Origin: Bedellia somnulentella
Lineage: Eukaryota > Arthropoda > Insecta > Lepidoptera > Bedelliidae
Length of the DNA stretch: 64,000 nt
Direction: 5' to 3'
NCBI GenBank assembly: GCA_963576735.1
Contig: OY755181.1
Location: forward strand, 2,418,001 to 2,482,000
The notes below the pieces were generated by a model. That model saw only the letters and a list, made by a program, of their open reading frames with translations, was not told the origin of the DNA and ran no database searches. A program made the translations under genes and the position numbers. This document shows positions 23,426 through 33,923 of this stretch, one piece after another (position 1 is the stretch's first letter; the number at the start of each line of letters is the position of its first letter).

Positions 23426-23758
23426 AGATGAGAATATATTGGCAAATATGCGCTAGTAAATCAGACTTCATAAAAGTTTCGATTTAACTGTACGAGTTTA
23501 CTGCAAGTGTATAAAAACTACAATTTAAAAAAAAAAAATTAATTGTTAAATGACCATTTGAACATTGGCCCTACATGCAATATTATCCAAAATTATAAGA
23601 TCCTAGACAACCGATAAGATTTTCCTATGCTCTACTAAACCATTTAACATGCAGCTATTAATTTTGTATATAAAACACCATACCAATTTTTTTATTGAGG
23701 TGTAAATTACACAATAGGTACATGACTATGGATTTACACAAAATGATAGTCTTGTCAA

Positions 23759-24111
23759 AAGGACGTGATAGCTCAATGGGTAGAACACCGGTTAACGTGC
23801 AAGCGACTAGTGTTCAAATCCCGGGTCGAGCCTACACCAATTTGTCTTTTCTAAAGACATATGTGTGGTTAATTTATCATGGTTGTTAACGGTGAGGGAA
23901 AACATCGTGAGGAAACCCACATGGCTGAGTTGTATTTAGTCATGTGACAGTGTATTCGAACAAAACGGCGATAGGCCTGCCCCCTATCACGTGAGTACAC
24001 TGTCTGGTACTCTGAACACCAGGTGACAAAGTCACGTGATGTTCAGAAGAATTAGTACCTCTGCCAACCCCTTCGGGGATATTCGGCGTGAACGTTATGT
24101 TATGTTATGTT
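23759..24111 (+). mobile_element. SINE-A copy with good pol III boxes
   Basis: The A-box-like TAGCTCAATGGGTAGAACACC and B-box-like TGTTCAAATCCCGGG are spaced as in a tRNA. The family body follows and ends GGCGTGAACGTTATGTTATG. Confidence 0.88.
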
Positions 24112-24357
24112 ATGATTGTCTTGTAAGTTTGAATAAATTTCTTGAAGTAATAATAGTAAGTAGCATTAACTATATACGTACGTAGCACATACTTCTAGTA
24201 GTTTAAAGAAAAGTATAAAATAATATCATTTAATTACTTAACTATTTATTTACTAACATACATACATCCATAAGTTTAAAAGAAAACTGTATTAAAAAGA
24301 CAACTTTCCGCAGAAACAGAACCCGCAACCCCCATGGTCCACCCATTAGTATAATAG

Positions 24358-24680
24358 GACAAAATAGTAGAATTAATTCTATGTCTCATTCGTTGTACAG
24401 TGTCGATAGAAATACTTCCTTCCGAGCGCCGCCGTGAGCAGAGCACAGCCTGTTGTAGCCTTTTGGCGGAAACTTATTGCATTCAATGTAACTATTGTAT
24501 CTGATTTAATATACGGGATTTCAATACGCTGTCTCAAGATTAATTCAGAGGTCTTTAATATTTTACTGTGAAGAAACTGGTGAGCGTTATTACGAATTTA
24601 TTATTTACAGAGACGACAGCCGTGGCCGAGTAGATAGGTGACTAGTTTCTCGGTTCAGAGGTTTTGAGTTCGATCACATT
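24358..24680 (+). mobile_element. SINE-like repeat with tRNA-like 3' module, copy 1
   Basis: It starts near ATAGTAGAATTAATTC and runs through GAGCGCCGCCGTGAGCAGAGC to GCCGTGGCCGAGTAGATAGG and GAGTTCGATC. The last part resembles tRNA A and B boxes. The second copy is at 26,343-26,680. Confidence 0.65.
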
Positions 24681-24795
24681 GCTGTTCCGAGGAAAGTTCA
24701 ACCGCGGCCACTTGAGTACGTACTGCCGAACTAGCTGCTTCTTCGCATACTGATATATTTTTGGTTCTATTCTACTTGGTTTTGGAAATTAGGTG
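24676..24795 (+). repeat. Duplicated segment, internally deleted copy
   Basis: This is the shorter version of 23,248-23,425. It joins directly to the tRNA-like module of the preceding repeat. Confidence 0.7.
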
Positions 24796-24808
24796 TGAAT
24801 AACATATA

Positions 24809-25055
24809 TACATACATACATATAGTCACGGCTATAAATCCCTTTACGGGGTAGCCAGAGCTTTGGAATGAAAAATTCCTCAGCCACTTATGGATGTTGA
24901 TTGAAGAAAATATGGTAATATTAAATGTTTTTGGTGACGGGTCTCCAACCACATCGTCCAAAAATCACCTAATAAGCCCCTATACCCTTAGTCGCCTCTT
25001 ACGATCACCCACGGGTAGAAATGGCGTAGTGTTATTCTAAGCCGACACTTCACGG
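24809..25055 (-). mobile_element. SINE-B copy, subfamily 1
   Basis: Full length on the minus strand, with CGATCACCCACGGGTAG and ACCACATCG. Confidence 0.9.
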
Positions 25056-25357
25056 CTATAATAAATAAATACTATATACGTGAATAAATAGCCTAAATAA
25101 ATGTATAATAACAGATTTGTAATTTGACTGTTTCGATTAAGTGAGTATATTCAAATTACAGATATTTAGTTACAACTTTTTTAATTAAACCGTGTATTGT
25201 AATCTAAAATTTGTAATATTGTTTTATCATTAAGGAAACCAGAAAGTTTTTCCTATGGTCTATCGAACCACCTAAAACGCGTTTAGTAATTTTGTATATA
25301 AAACACCATAACGCTTTTTCAATTGAGTTATAAATTACGAGTTATAGTTATAATTAT

Positions 25358-25603
25358 GCCATGTAGTGCCGGCTTAGAATGTCGCTACCCCTTTCTACCC
25401 ACGGGTGTCGTAAGAGGCGACTAAGGGTATTAGGGCTTTTTATTGGATTTTTGGGCGATGCGGTTGGAGACCCATCACCAAAAACCTTTATTTTACTATC
25501 TTTTCCCCACTCAACTTCCAAAAGTGGCTGAGGAATTTATAATTCCTTAGCTCTGGCTACTCCTTCTAGGAAATTATAGCCGTGAGTATATGTATGTTTG
25601 TAT
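25358..25603 (+). mobile_element. SINE-B copy, intermediate, with target duplication
   Basis: GTTATAATTAT occurs at 25,347-25,357 and at 25,604-25,614. The element between them reads GCCATGTAGTGCCGGC to TATGTATGTTTGTAT. Confidence 0.9.
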
Positions 25604-25759
25604 GTTATAATTATAAATTACATATACAGAAGTTTTAGTAAGTAGTAATAACTAGAGACAAACAAAAGACACAGTTCAAGGTAATTTAAAGAAAACTATA
25701 AGTATACCGTTGGTTTGATACATTGAAACTTGACTGCATATTTAATAAACTTACAATAC

Positions 25760-25994
25760 ATTCATACATACATATACTCACGCCATTAGATCATTTAGAT
25801 TATTAGATTGGGTTAGGTTAGGTTAGGTTAGTAGCTATCGATCGCCACTGTGTATCATCCGGACAAACCTCTCTAGCTTCGTTTACATCGATCAATCTCC
25901 TCTTATATGCTCTTTTATTCTTCATGATGAATTCATATTTTCGACATCTTTCAATCATTCATCATCAATCAATCATCATTTTGAGCACACTATC
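25760..25994 (-). mobile_element. RTE-type LINE 3' tail containing TTAGG repeats
   Basis: The complement of the LINE terminus is present, but the usual TTCCCATTGGGG segment is replaced by sequence containing four TTAGG units (25,811-25,831). The LINE match continues to CACACTATCTACTTCG. Confidence 0.75.
25811..25831 (+). repeat. Interstitial TTAGG repeats
   Basis: Four consecutive copies of the pentamer that forms most insect telomeres lie inside a LINE tail. The tract is too short to indicate a chromosome end. Confidence 0.7.
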
Positions 25995-26252
25995 TACTTC
26001 GATCATATATACCAAAGATGCCGCACTCCATACAAATTCAACGCTTAAAAGTGGACCGCGAGAATGACAAGACTGTTTGACAATTAAATATTTATTTTTC
26101 TACAATTATCAACCTTACTGCATTTCCTTAAGACCTATTATTTATTGCAAGATCTAGCACGCGACTATCAGTGAAACAGTGCTTACCATATAAACAAGCA
26201 CTGTTTGGCTGGGTCGTTTTTGTTGGTGCATCTTTGGTATATATGATCGAAG
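25995..26252. mobile_element. MITE with 25-bp terminal inverted repeats
   Basis: The ends CTTCGATCATATATACC... and ...GGTATATATGATCGAAG are perfect inverted repeats, including CAAAGATGC / GCATCTTTG. The unit is about 258 bp and has no frame. It interrupts the LINE tail just upstream. Confidence 0.85.
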
Positions 26253-26342
26253 ACTATCTATAACAATATACATATAAAAACATATTCTATATTCATAAGA
26301 CAGCAGAGATAAAACCCCGAATATATGAGTAGTATGATTACA

Positions 26343-26680
26343 TTTAATAGTAGAATTGAATTCAATGTTTCATTCGTTGTACAGTGTCGATAGAAATACT
26401 TCCTTCCGAGCGCCGCCGTGAGCAGAGCACAGCCTATTGTAGCCTTTTGGCGGAATCTTATTGCATTCAATACAACTAGTGTATCAGATTTAATATACGT
26501 GATTTCAATACGCTGTCTCGTAAATTAATTCAGAGGTCTTTAATGTTTTACTGTAAAGAAACTGGTGAGCGTTATTACGCATTTATTATTTACAGAGTCG
26601 ACAGCCGTAGCCGAGTGGATAGGTGTGTCTTCTAGGTTCGGAGGTTGCGGGCTCGATCCCCGCTGAGAGCAATATTTATG
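26343..26680 (+). mobile_element. SINE-like repeat with tRNA-like 3' module, copy 2
   Basis: Close to the copy at 24,358. The tRNA-like module is better preserved here: TAGCCGAGTGGATAGGTG (A box) and GCGGGCTCGATCCCCGC (B box and T-arm stem). The tRNA-like part sits at the 3' rather than the 5' end, which is unusual for a SINE. Confidence 0.65.
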
Positions 26681-26709
26681 TGGTAAGCATAAATTATTAT
26701 TTCCTAGTC

Positions 26710-27135
26710 TTGGGTTTTATTTATATGTGTAATATATGGTATTAAATATATCGTTGAGTTAGTATCCCATAATACAAGTCTCACTTACTTTAAGGCTAAC
26801 TTGATCTGTGTATAATAATATGTCCATGTCCATATATAAAAAAAGATATTGAATTTTGATGAGAATACATTTATAATTTTAGTGTGAATTCTCGCATATT
26901 ACCTATTTATAAAAATATTTATTATAAATCTATATTAATAGTGGTAGTTGCATTTTTCGCGATATTTTACTTCAAAATTAGTTAATAACTCATAAAAAAA
27001 CTTACACAAGTATCTTTATAATTTGCCATTTGACGACAGACATTTATGCGTCAAGTTGTAATAAGGTTTCTCTCTTTTATCCAGTAAAAAAGTAGTGTTA
27101 GTGAAAACCTGATCTAAAATAACCCCTCTGCCCCT
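26710..27135 (+). repeat. Dispersed repeat block (family F), uninterrupted copy
   Basis: The block from TTTTATTTATATGTGTAA to GCGTCAAGTTGTAATAAGG aligns with the two parts of 61,517-63,690. It lacks the Helitron and the family C insertion seen there, so it serves as an empty site for both (after 26,732 and after 26,787). Confidence 0.85.
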
Positions 27136-27402
27136 ACATACACTCATATCATCACGGCTATCATCATGAAAGGGGTAGATAAATTGGTTAAGAATGAAAA
27201 GTTCCTCTTCCACTTTTTGAACTTGACTGGGGAACACATTGTAAAATAAAGGTCGGTTGGTGACGGGTCTCCAGATGATGGGTCGCCCAATCACTTAAAA
27301 AGCCTCAAACTCTAAGTCAGATTTTCTCTAACCTAGTCGTGGAGAACCGAGGGAAGAAATGGGTAAGTGCTATTCTAACCCGACGCTTCGAACGGCCAGA
27401 AA
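27136..27402 (-). mobile_element. SINE-B copy, diverged
   Basis: On the plus strand it runs from CACTCATATCATCACGGC to GCTATTCTAACCCGACGC. It continues the family F block and recurs with it at 27,520-27,798 and 63,690-63,853, so it is a fixed part of that block. Confidence 0.75.
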
Positions 27403-27519
27403 TACCTAAACAGTTAGTTATCTATACGTCTACAGAAGAACATAGAAAATAAAACGTTAGTTTTATATCACTTTAAGTCCTATCTAATTCTAACAAGATT
27501 GCACAACAGCATCATACGG

Positions 27520-27640
27520 GTACGTCAAGTTGTAATTAAGTTTCTTATTTTTATCTCTTTTGTAAGACTAGTCTATCCCAGAGAGAGAAAAAGTAGTATT
27601 AGTAGAAACCTAAGTTGAACTTATCTCTCTGCCCCTACAT
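27520..27640 (+). repeat. Second partial family F block
   Basis: GTACGTCAAGTTGTAATTAAG through CTCTGCCCCTACATATACTC repeats the end of the block at 27,050-27,140 about 480 bp upstream, indicating a local duplication. Confidence 0.75.
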
Positions 27641-27798
27641 ATACTCATATCATCACGGCTATAAGTCCCATGAAAGGGGTAGAGGTTTGGGAAGAAAAGT
27701 TCCTCATCCACTTTTGGAACTTGCCTCGGGAAAACATTGTAAAATAAAAGATCGGTTTGTGATGGGCCGTCGGCCATATCGCCCAACAATCACTTAAA
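27638..27798 (-). mobile_element. SINE-B copy, cut by a later SINE-B
   Basis: It is the same diverged copy type as at 27,136. It stops at CAATCACTTAAA, where a plus-strand SINE-B begins. Confidence 0.75.
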
Positions 27799-28041
27799 GT
27801 CCGGCTTAGAATAGCACTACTCCGTTTCTACTGATGGGTGTACGTAAGAGGCGACTAACGGTATTGGGGCTTTTAAAGGTTTTTTTGGGCGATGCGGTTG
27901 GAGACCCATCACCAACAACCTTTATATTACCATCTTTTCCCCACTAAAATTTCCAAAAGTAGCTGAGGAATTTCTGATTCCTTAGCTCTGGCTACCCCTT
28001 CTAGGGATCTATAGCCGTGAGTATATGTATGTATGTATGTA
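27799..28041 (+). mobile_element. SINE-B copy, subfamily 2
   Basis: It starts slightly inside the element (GTCCGGCTTAGAATAGCAC) and is otherwise complete to the TATG tail. Confidence 0.88.
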
Positions 28042-28284
28042 ATTGTACCTCTACATAGAAAATAAAACGTTAGTTTTATATAACTTCACGTAATCCTATC
28101 TAAGTCTAACAAGATTGCAGCTTTTAAAAAGATTACATTGTAGTTTAACTGTGGCGTGTATGAAAGAATAATAGTCCAGATAAGAAAGTTGGTCGCCGTC
28201 CTCTATCGTGAGAAGTAAAAATCCGTATTTAGTAAAAGACGGTTTTTATGTAATATTCCCATTCCTTTGAAGCCGTTTCGCTGC

Positions 28285-28772
28285 ACTGAATCCAATAAAC
28301 TATAGTCTAAGTGCCGGTGAATGACTCACTTTACGAGTTTTACGACTTTAGCATCAGATGGTAAGAAACGCGCCTCTGTTTTGTACCAGATTGTTGGAAT
28401 ATAATAAAGATTTCATTAATATTTAATTTAAGCTGTTCAAATTCAATTTGAGGCCCGAATAGTATTATGGTAAGGTTAGATCTGTTAAGCCGACAATCGT
28501 TTTCTGCTGATGCAAAATTCAATAAAGTTATTTTGCTTACTATTTTAGATTATTAACACACCTTCTTACTTATACTCACGCCATGATGTTTTATTGAGAT
28601 AGTCAGAAACTAATGATCGCCATATCGTATGACAATGACAAAACCATTGTCGTTTCCGACCCATGAGAAGAGATGGATCGTGATATGCTAAACTATTTTA
28701 AATTGAATCCAATAAACTATAGTCTAAGTGCCGGTGAATGACTTACTTTACAACTTTAGCATCAGATGGTCT
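28285..28772 (+). repeat. ~75-bp direct repeats flanking a LINE-tail scrap
   Basis: TGAATCCAATAAACTATAGTC ... GCATCAGATGG occurs at 28,287-28,361 and again at 28,704-28,770. Between them, 28,567-28,640 is a degenerate minus-strand LINE 3' tail. Confidence 0.7.
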
Positions 28773-29029
28773 GCAATCAGACTGTAACGACTACAACAGG
28801 AAGCAAGGAATTGTCTACTTTGTAATATCCAATCAAAATAAGAATATGGTCTACAAAGTCACTTTGTGAGATTAAACCATAGAGGATTACTCATCTCTGC
28901 CTTTTTTATAAAATCAATTTGCCCTTTATTATTCTGTTATAATAGCACTTCGTCTTATCTCTTTCTATGGGTTTCATTTGAAATGATAGAGAGGATATGG
29001 ATGAAAGCACATCACAATTTTTTTTGTGC

Positions 29030-29305
29030 CAAAGACTAGTGCTCTAATCCCGGGTCGTGCCTACACCAATTTGTTTTTTCTAAAGACATATGTATGGTTA
29101 ATTTATCATGGTTGGTGTACTTAGTCATGTGACAGTGTATTCGTACAAAACGACGATAGGCCTGCTCCCTATCACGTGAGTACACTGTCCATGCAAAACG
29201 TGGGTACTCTGAACACCAGGTGACAAAGTCGAGTGATGTTGAGAAGTATTAGTACCTCTGCCAACCCCTTCGGGGGTATTCGGCGTGAACGTTTATATTT
29301 ATGTA
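29030..29305 (+). mobile_element. SINE-A copy, 5' truncated, internal deletion
   Basis: It starts near the B box (GTGCTCTAATCCCGGG). About 45 bp after ATCATGGTTGG are missing. It ends CGGCGTGAACGTTTAT. Confidence 0.8.
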
Positions 29306-29507
29306 AAAATGTTCATATTATAAATTTTTCTCCTCTCAACTACCAAAACTTGCAACAGATTTTTCAATTACGTCAATAAGTTAGTTATTGAAGACCAAAA
29401 TACATAAATGCTTATTAGGATCCAAACTTATAACCTTCATAACCAACGCTATCTCCCCAACCACTAAGCCACAACCTTCACCAAAACGTTCATTTCGTTT
29501 TACAGAA

Positions 29508-29700
29508 TCTAATTTAAATGTGAAACGTTAAAAAGGTAGCAGCCAGTTCATGAGTCGTGTTTGCCTCGAGATCATCCCGAGCTTTGTCAAAGCTCTCCAT
29601 TGTAGCTTCGTGGAACAAAAGTGACGCCACTCCGCCCGCCCTAGATGAGGATCTACGTGAGGGCGTGCGTCGGTAATCCATACTTAAATTCATTTTATAT
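29508..29700. other. GC-richer island, unassigned
   Basis: GAGCTTTGTCAAAGCTC forms a palindrome and the segment is less AT-rich than its surroundings. No frame or family was recognised. Confidence 0.3.
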
Positions 29701-29765
29701 ATTTTGAGCCGAAATCTTGGTGTGGGGAGAAGATAAAAATGAAATCATATTTTTTATTTGAACTG

Positions 29766-29850
29766 TTAGAAGGGGTATGCAGAGCCGTGGATTTGAGAAT
29801 TTTTAGACACTTTTGGAAGTTGTGAGTGCAATCGATAGATAAATAAAGGA
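29766..29850 (-). mobile_element. SINE-B fragment
   Basis: Only the 3' half is recognisable (TTAGAAGGGGTATGCAGAGC, CACTTTTGGAAGTTG). Confidence 0.55.
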
Positions 29851-29863
29851 TTGATGGTGATAG

Positions 29864-30072
29864 TTTAAATCTTTTTGTTCATGAAAACCTCATGTGGGGA
29901 TTATTACTAAGAAATAAAGAATAAATAAAGGAAAGAAAAATTTCGACACAGGCGGGAATCGAACCCGCGACGATGGCTCAATTGGCAGAGCGTCGGGGCG
30001 TATACCCGAGGTCGCGGGTTCGATTCCCGCCTGTGTCGAAATTTTTCTTTCCTTTATTTATTCTTTATTTCT
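29864..30072 (+). mobile_element. Family C insertion, head-to-head partial dimer
   Basis: It is flanked by TTGATGGTGATAG on both sides (29,851-29,863 and 30,073-30,085), a 13-bp target duplication. The left arm is the complement of the family's 3' segment and of the tRNA-like 3' half. The right arm is a sense tRNA-like part plus TTTTTCTTTCCTTTATTT. The two arms can pair into a long hairpin. Confidence 0.88.
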
Positions 30073-30215
30073 TTGATGGTGATAGGTTTCTAAACCGTGT
30101 CACTTATATTGATTAAAAAAATATGCAATTTTAGTCGTCTGGTACGAAGTACACGAGAAGAGATAAGCTTTTGCTATTATGAAACCATACTGCATACCAC
30201 TCGTTAAATTATATT

Positions 30216-30455
30216 TACATATACTCACGGCCATAAATCTCAAAAAGGGGTAGCCAGAGCTTTAGAGCTAGAAACTCCTCAGCCACATTTGAAAGTTGAC
30301 AGGATACAAGGTGGTAGAAATAAAGTATCGTCTGTGATCGGTGTCCAACCGCATCGTGCAAAAACCATCTAAAATGCCCCATACCCTTAGTCGACTCTTA
30401 CGACACCCGTGGAGTAGAAAGAGGTTGTGACATTCGAAGCTGGCCCTACGCTGCA
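30216..30455 (-). mobile_element. SINE-B copy, diverged
   Basis: The complement of both ends is recognisable (TACTCACGGCCATAAATC; GGCCCTACGCTGCA). The body is more diverged than most. Confidence 0.75.
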
Positions 30456-30514
30456 ATCATATATATAGCATAACCTGAATCAAACGTGTTAGAGTTTTCG
30501 ATAATTAGTCTCAA

Positions 30515-31056
30515 AATTTAAATGTTTTTGTTCATGAAAACCTCATGTGGAGATTATTACTAATTAATAAAGAATAAATAAAGAAAAGAAAAATTTCGAC
30601 ACAGGCGGGATTCGAACCCGCGACCTCGGGTATACGCCCCCGTAGTCGCTCTTGCCAATTAAGCTACCGTGTCAATGGCTGCCAGCGCGAAACGAATCCC
30701 GCCAGTGTCGAAATTTTTCTTTCCTTTATTTATTCTTTATTTATTAGTAATAATCCCCACATGAGGTTTTCATGAACATAAAGATTTAAATTATGTGATA
30801 GTTAGGCGTTTTCAACATTTGCATTCTATCTGAAAAGATAGACAAGTGGCCTTCCGAATTAGTCAAAAATTCGGAGGTAGGAAACGCAAACACTACTAAA
30901 ACGTGTAAAAGAAATAAAGGATAGAAGAATTTCGCGCTGGCAGCCATTGACACGGTAGCTCAATTGGCAAGAGCGACGGGGGCGTATACCCGGGGTCGCG
31001 GGTTCGAATCCCGCCTGTGTCGAAATTTTTCTTTCCTTTATTTATTCTTTATTCAT
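30515..31056 (+). mobile_element. Family C insertion, inverted partial copy plus tandem sense copy
   Basis: The 13-bp target duplication TAATTAGTCTCAA lies at 30,502-30,514 and 31,057-31,069. The insert reads: antisense 3' end and antisense tRNA-like core (30,598-30,673), then a sense 3' end, then a full sense unit (ATGTGATAGTTAGGCG...) with its tRNA-like core at 30,949-31,021. No protein is encoded. Confidence 0.9.
30949..31021 (+). other. tRNA-like 73-nt cloverleaf inside family C, type 1
   Basis: The acceptor stem GACACGG pairs with CTGTGTC (one G-U). The D arm is GCTC...GAGC and the T arm is GCGGG-TTCGAAT-CCCGC. The anticodon arm is imperfect, with only four pairs (CGGG/CCCG) and an 8-nt loop. 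It is therefore probably not a working tRNA but a tRNA-derived pol III module. Confidence 0.75.
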
Positions 31057-31069
31057 TAATTAGTCTCAA

Positions 31070-31722
31070 GTCCTTTCCTCACTATTAATCAGTAATACAA
31101 TCAAAACTATTGCATACTATTGTAAATAATTAGATAACGACTTACTCAATCTTAAAGCATAGTGATGAACTAATCTGATAGTTCATAACTATGAACTATT
31201 TATTCATGATTATTTAGATAGACGACATTATTCATCAACTGAACTTAATCGATCCAATCACCTAGCGGTAAACTCAAACCAAAACATTCTAAGACGCGTT
31301 ACTTTACATGTACCTATTCTAATAAAGATCATCTTATCTCCATCTTAAAACCTCTATCTTACCATCTTATTGATCTTCTATTTCATGTTTTAATTAGAGA
31401 AAGATAAAGATAGAACTATATGTTTCCAAGATCTCGTATATTTAGTGAGTGTGAGCAGAGTTGAGCGATTGTAGGCGGCAGGCGACATGAGTTACGGCGC
31501 GCCCCAAGCCAAAGATTTAGTGTTTGCGCTGTGTCGTGATAACTACAACTGTTTACACTACATTTAACTTGCGATGTCGGTACGGGTACGAACAAACACC
31601 GCACTTTCTTGTTTAGCCGCGGTATTGCCAGTGATATTAATGCGAGTTCTGATTAACTTGCTACGCGTTAGTACGCGCTTGTTGCGGTAAATTGGGTGTT
31701 TATTTATAGATTTATGTAGAAT
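31070..31722. other. 0.65-kb stretch; GC-richer part 31,430-31,620
   Basis: No motif was recognised. The GC-richer part has a 62-codon minus-strand frame (31,416-31,604) without recognisable domains. It could be a promoter-proximal or exon remnant. Confidence 0.3.
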
Positions 31723-31969
31723 TGCCGTGCAGTGTCGGCTTAGAATAGCACTACCCCATTTCTTCCGGTGGGTGTACGTAAGAGGCGACTAACGGTATTG
31801 GGGCTTTTAAGGGATTTTTGGGCGATGCGGTTGGAGACCCATCACCATCAACCTTTATTTCACCATCTTTTCCCCACGCAACTTCCAAAGGTGGCTGAGG
31901 AATGTCTCATTCCCTAGCTCTGGCTACCCCTTCAAGGGATAAATAGCCGTGAGTATATGTATGTATGTA
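31723..31969 (+). mobile_element. SINE-B copy, subfamily 2, with long target duplication
   Basis: ATTTATAGATTTATGTAGAAT upstream and ATTTATAAATTTATGTAGAAT downstream differ at one base, giving an unusually long duplication. The element has both canonical ends. Confidence 0.9.
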
Positions 31970-32261
31970 TTTATAAATTTATGTAGAATGGCGCATTATT
32001 AGACCATTTGTTTAAATATAAACTATTTATAGCCGAAAATTATGTGTTAGTGAATAAGACTACAATTAAATATAATCTTTCTTTAGGATAAAAGCGAAAG
32101 TGTACATTTGGAACTCAAAGTTTTTATGTGACTATCGAGAGGGTTGTCGATCAAGTTGCCAAACCAGAACCAAAGATTCTTTATTTTTCAACCACCATAA
32201 TTTACCTAAATATTATTTTCCACTTAAAAATATTAAAAATGCATTAAAACCCTTTGTAACC

Positions 32262-32474
32262 TCACATCTCACAACAAATGTCATAAAAGCCAACCGCACT
32301 CCCAACAACATAAGGCTCATCATATAATTCGTGAAATGTATACGTTTGCGGAACACCTTCGAGCTTCCAAAGCTTTGCCCGAGCAGCAAACAGCCGTCGG
32401 CCGCAATAAGCTCGCCGGACCGCCGTTGCAACTTCCACAAATTTACCATCCGAAATGAAGGCTGCACTCGACAA
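32262..32474 (-). CDS. Unrecognised 70-codon frame with coding-like composition
   Basis: The peptide has balanced composition (for example SDGKFVEVATAVRRAY and AARAKLWKLEGVPQTYTF) unlike the AT-driven frames around it. The underlying DNA at 32,330-32,480 is GC-rich. I recognise no family. No ribosomal, splice or promoter signal confirms it. It could be an exon, a decayed gene piece, or chance. A competing minus-strand frame overlaps it. Confidence 0.3.
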   Translation of the reverse strand: MSSAAFISDGKFVEVATAVRRAYCGRRLFAARAKLWKLEGVPQTYTFHELYDEPYVVGSAVGFYDICCEM

Positions 32475-32586
32475 ATACTACTTTTATTACCATTGAATTT
32501 GTCTCCGGGACTCGAATTTGGGGTCTTTACAGTACTTTACGTTGGTTGCTGATATTTTCAATTTTTGAGTACCTATGAGTGTTCGC

Positions 32587-32815
32587 ATACATACATACAT
32601 ACGGCTATAAATCCCTAGAAGGGGTAGCCAGAGCTAAGGAACCAGAAGTTCATCAGCCACTTTTGTAAAATTGAGTGGGGAAAAGATGGCAAAATAATGG
32701 GTCTCCAACCGCATCGCCCAAAATCCCTTAAAATCCCCAATACCGTTAGTCGCCTCTGACGTACACCCACCGGAAGAAATGAGGTAGTGTTATTCTAAGC
32801 CGACACTACACAGCA
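32587..32815 (-). mobile_element. SINE-B copy, subfamily 2, internal deletion
   Basis: Both ends are present on the minus strand. The TTGTTGGTGATGG segment is missing. Confidence 0.85.
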
Positions 32816-33169
32816 ATGTGTGTTTGCAATTTTTTAATTTTATCTGTCTCCGTGAAAAACAGAGATAAGTTGGTCTCTGCGCTGATAACATGGGAAACTG
32901 TGCAGCTGAAGTGAGTCATCTGAACGCAAATTGACATGGTCACATAGCTTCAATTGAACTAGTCTGATCGTTGTCTGCCCTCTCGATAATATAAGAACAA
33001 AAAGGAAAATCATGTTAAACCATGTAAGACGGTCTGGTAGCTGAGCAATGGTTATTAGATAGAAACTTGTTTTAATAGTTATTACTGGAAATTTATAAAT
33101 AAAAACCAATGTTCTAACCATAAGTTTCGTTAACAATTTTGTATTTCAAATGACCTCATTAAATTATAA

Positions 33170-33216
33170 TGAGTCGAAATTTTTCTTTCCTTTATTTATT
33201 CTTTATTTATTAGTAA
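33170..33216 (+). mobile_element. Family C fragment, left part of the DIRS target site
   Basis: GAGTCGAAATTTTTCTTTCC to TATTTATTAGTAA is the family C 3' segment. Its continuation (AATCCCCACATGAGG) resumes at 50,909, after the DIRS element. Confidence 0.85.
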
Positions 33217-33392
33217 TTATATTTTCATAGCTCCATTCTTCAGATATATTATAACCATGTAGTTTCCCAAACGTACTAGGTAGTGTCGCACATTTAGATT
33301 TTTAATCGATAACCATTCGATTTTTCGATTAAGACTCGAGAACGTCACTATGATCTATCTACCCAACCCTAGCGCGTCAACGAAGTCCTCAT
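33217..33392 (+). repeat. DIRS left inverted terminal repeat
   Basis: The reverse complement of ATTTAGATTTTTAATCGATAACC and the neighbouring ~150 bp appears at 50,693-50,843. The outermost ~25 bp differ from the right end, and both versions are stored in the internal complementary region. Confidence 0.9.
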
Positions 33393-33474
33393 TCCTTTTT
33401 TGTGCGCGGTAGTGAACGCACGTTCTCTCAAGCAATTAAGAAACTAATTTCAGTTGAGTAGTTACTCATCAAAT

Positions 33475-33610
33475 ATGCCGAAACGTAAAGCAGACGATAA
33501 AATAAGACGATATAAAGAAAAAATTAAAAAGTTAGAAGAAAAACAAAAAGTGAAAAAACGTCGTCGAGTCAATGTGATTTCCGATTCAGAATCTGATATC
33601 GAACACCAGG
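33475..33610 (+). CDS. DIRS gag-like ORF1, exon 1
   Basis: The ATG at 33,475 opens a strongly basic segment of 45 codons (MPKRKADDKIRRYKEKIKK..., then KKRRRVNVISDSESD). It ends at CACCAGG just before GTAAGT. A nuclear-localisation or coiled-coil role is plausible from the Lys/Arg/Glu content. Splicing to 33,924 keeps the frame (phase 1) with the long ORF that follows. The intron itself is a prediction. Confidence 0.65.
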
Positions 33611-33923
33611 GTAAGTTAATTAAGGTCTATTAAAATATTATATCGATAGCGTCTTTAAGTCTGCCTGGAGGTTAACTGCGAGTTATTCACGATGGCTAGA
33701 TATGACGTGAAAAGATTATGCCGGGAGGTTGACTGCGAGTTATTCACGAAGGCAATGTACCTAATTAAGGTTTTCTACTTAAATATATTACTAAATTACG
33801 ATTGCAATACCATTGATAAAGAAATATCATATAACTTTCTTTTTCTTTTTTCGACTTACCCACAATTGTAAGCTAGTAACTTTGCAGTTCAGTTTAAGCA
33901 ATTTTGAATATTTCAATTTTCAG
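33611..33923 (+). other. Predicted 313-bp intron in DIRS ORF1
   Basis: The donor is GTAAGT at 33,611. The acceptor is TTTTCAG ending at 33,923, preceded by a T-rich tract. The interior has stops in frame. Removing it joins two frames exactly. A short interior motif (GTTAACTGCGAGTTATTCACGA) is nearly repeated. Confidence 0.6.

Noticed and set aside
27016..27294. 92-codon minus-strand frame
   Set aside because: It spans the family F block and a diverged SINE-B, so it is a product of repeat sequence.
30949..31021. Functional tRNA gene
   Set aside because: The anticodon arm has only four pairs and an 8-nt loop without the expected U33. The sequence is part of a mobile repeat present many times.
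32840..33136. 98-codon minus-strand frame before the DIRS element
   Set aside because: AT-driven composition, no motif, no supporting signal. It is left as unannotated sequence.
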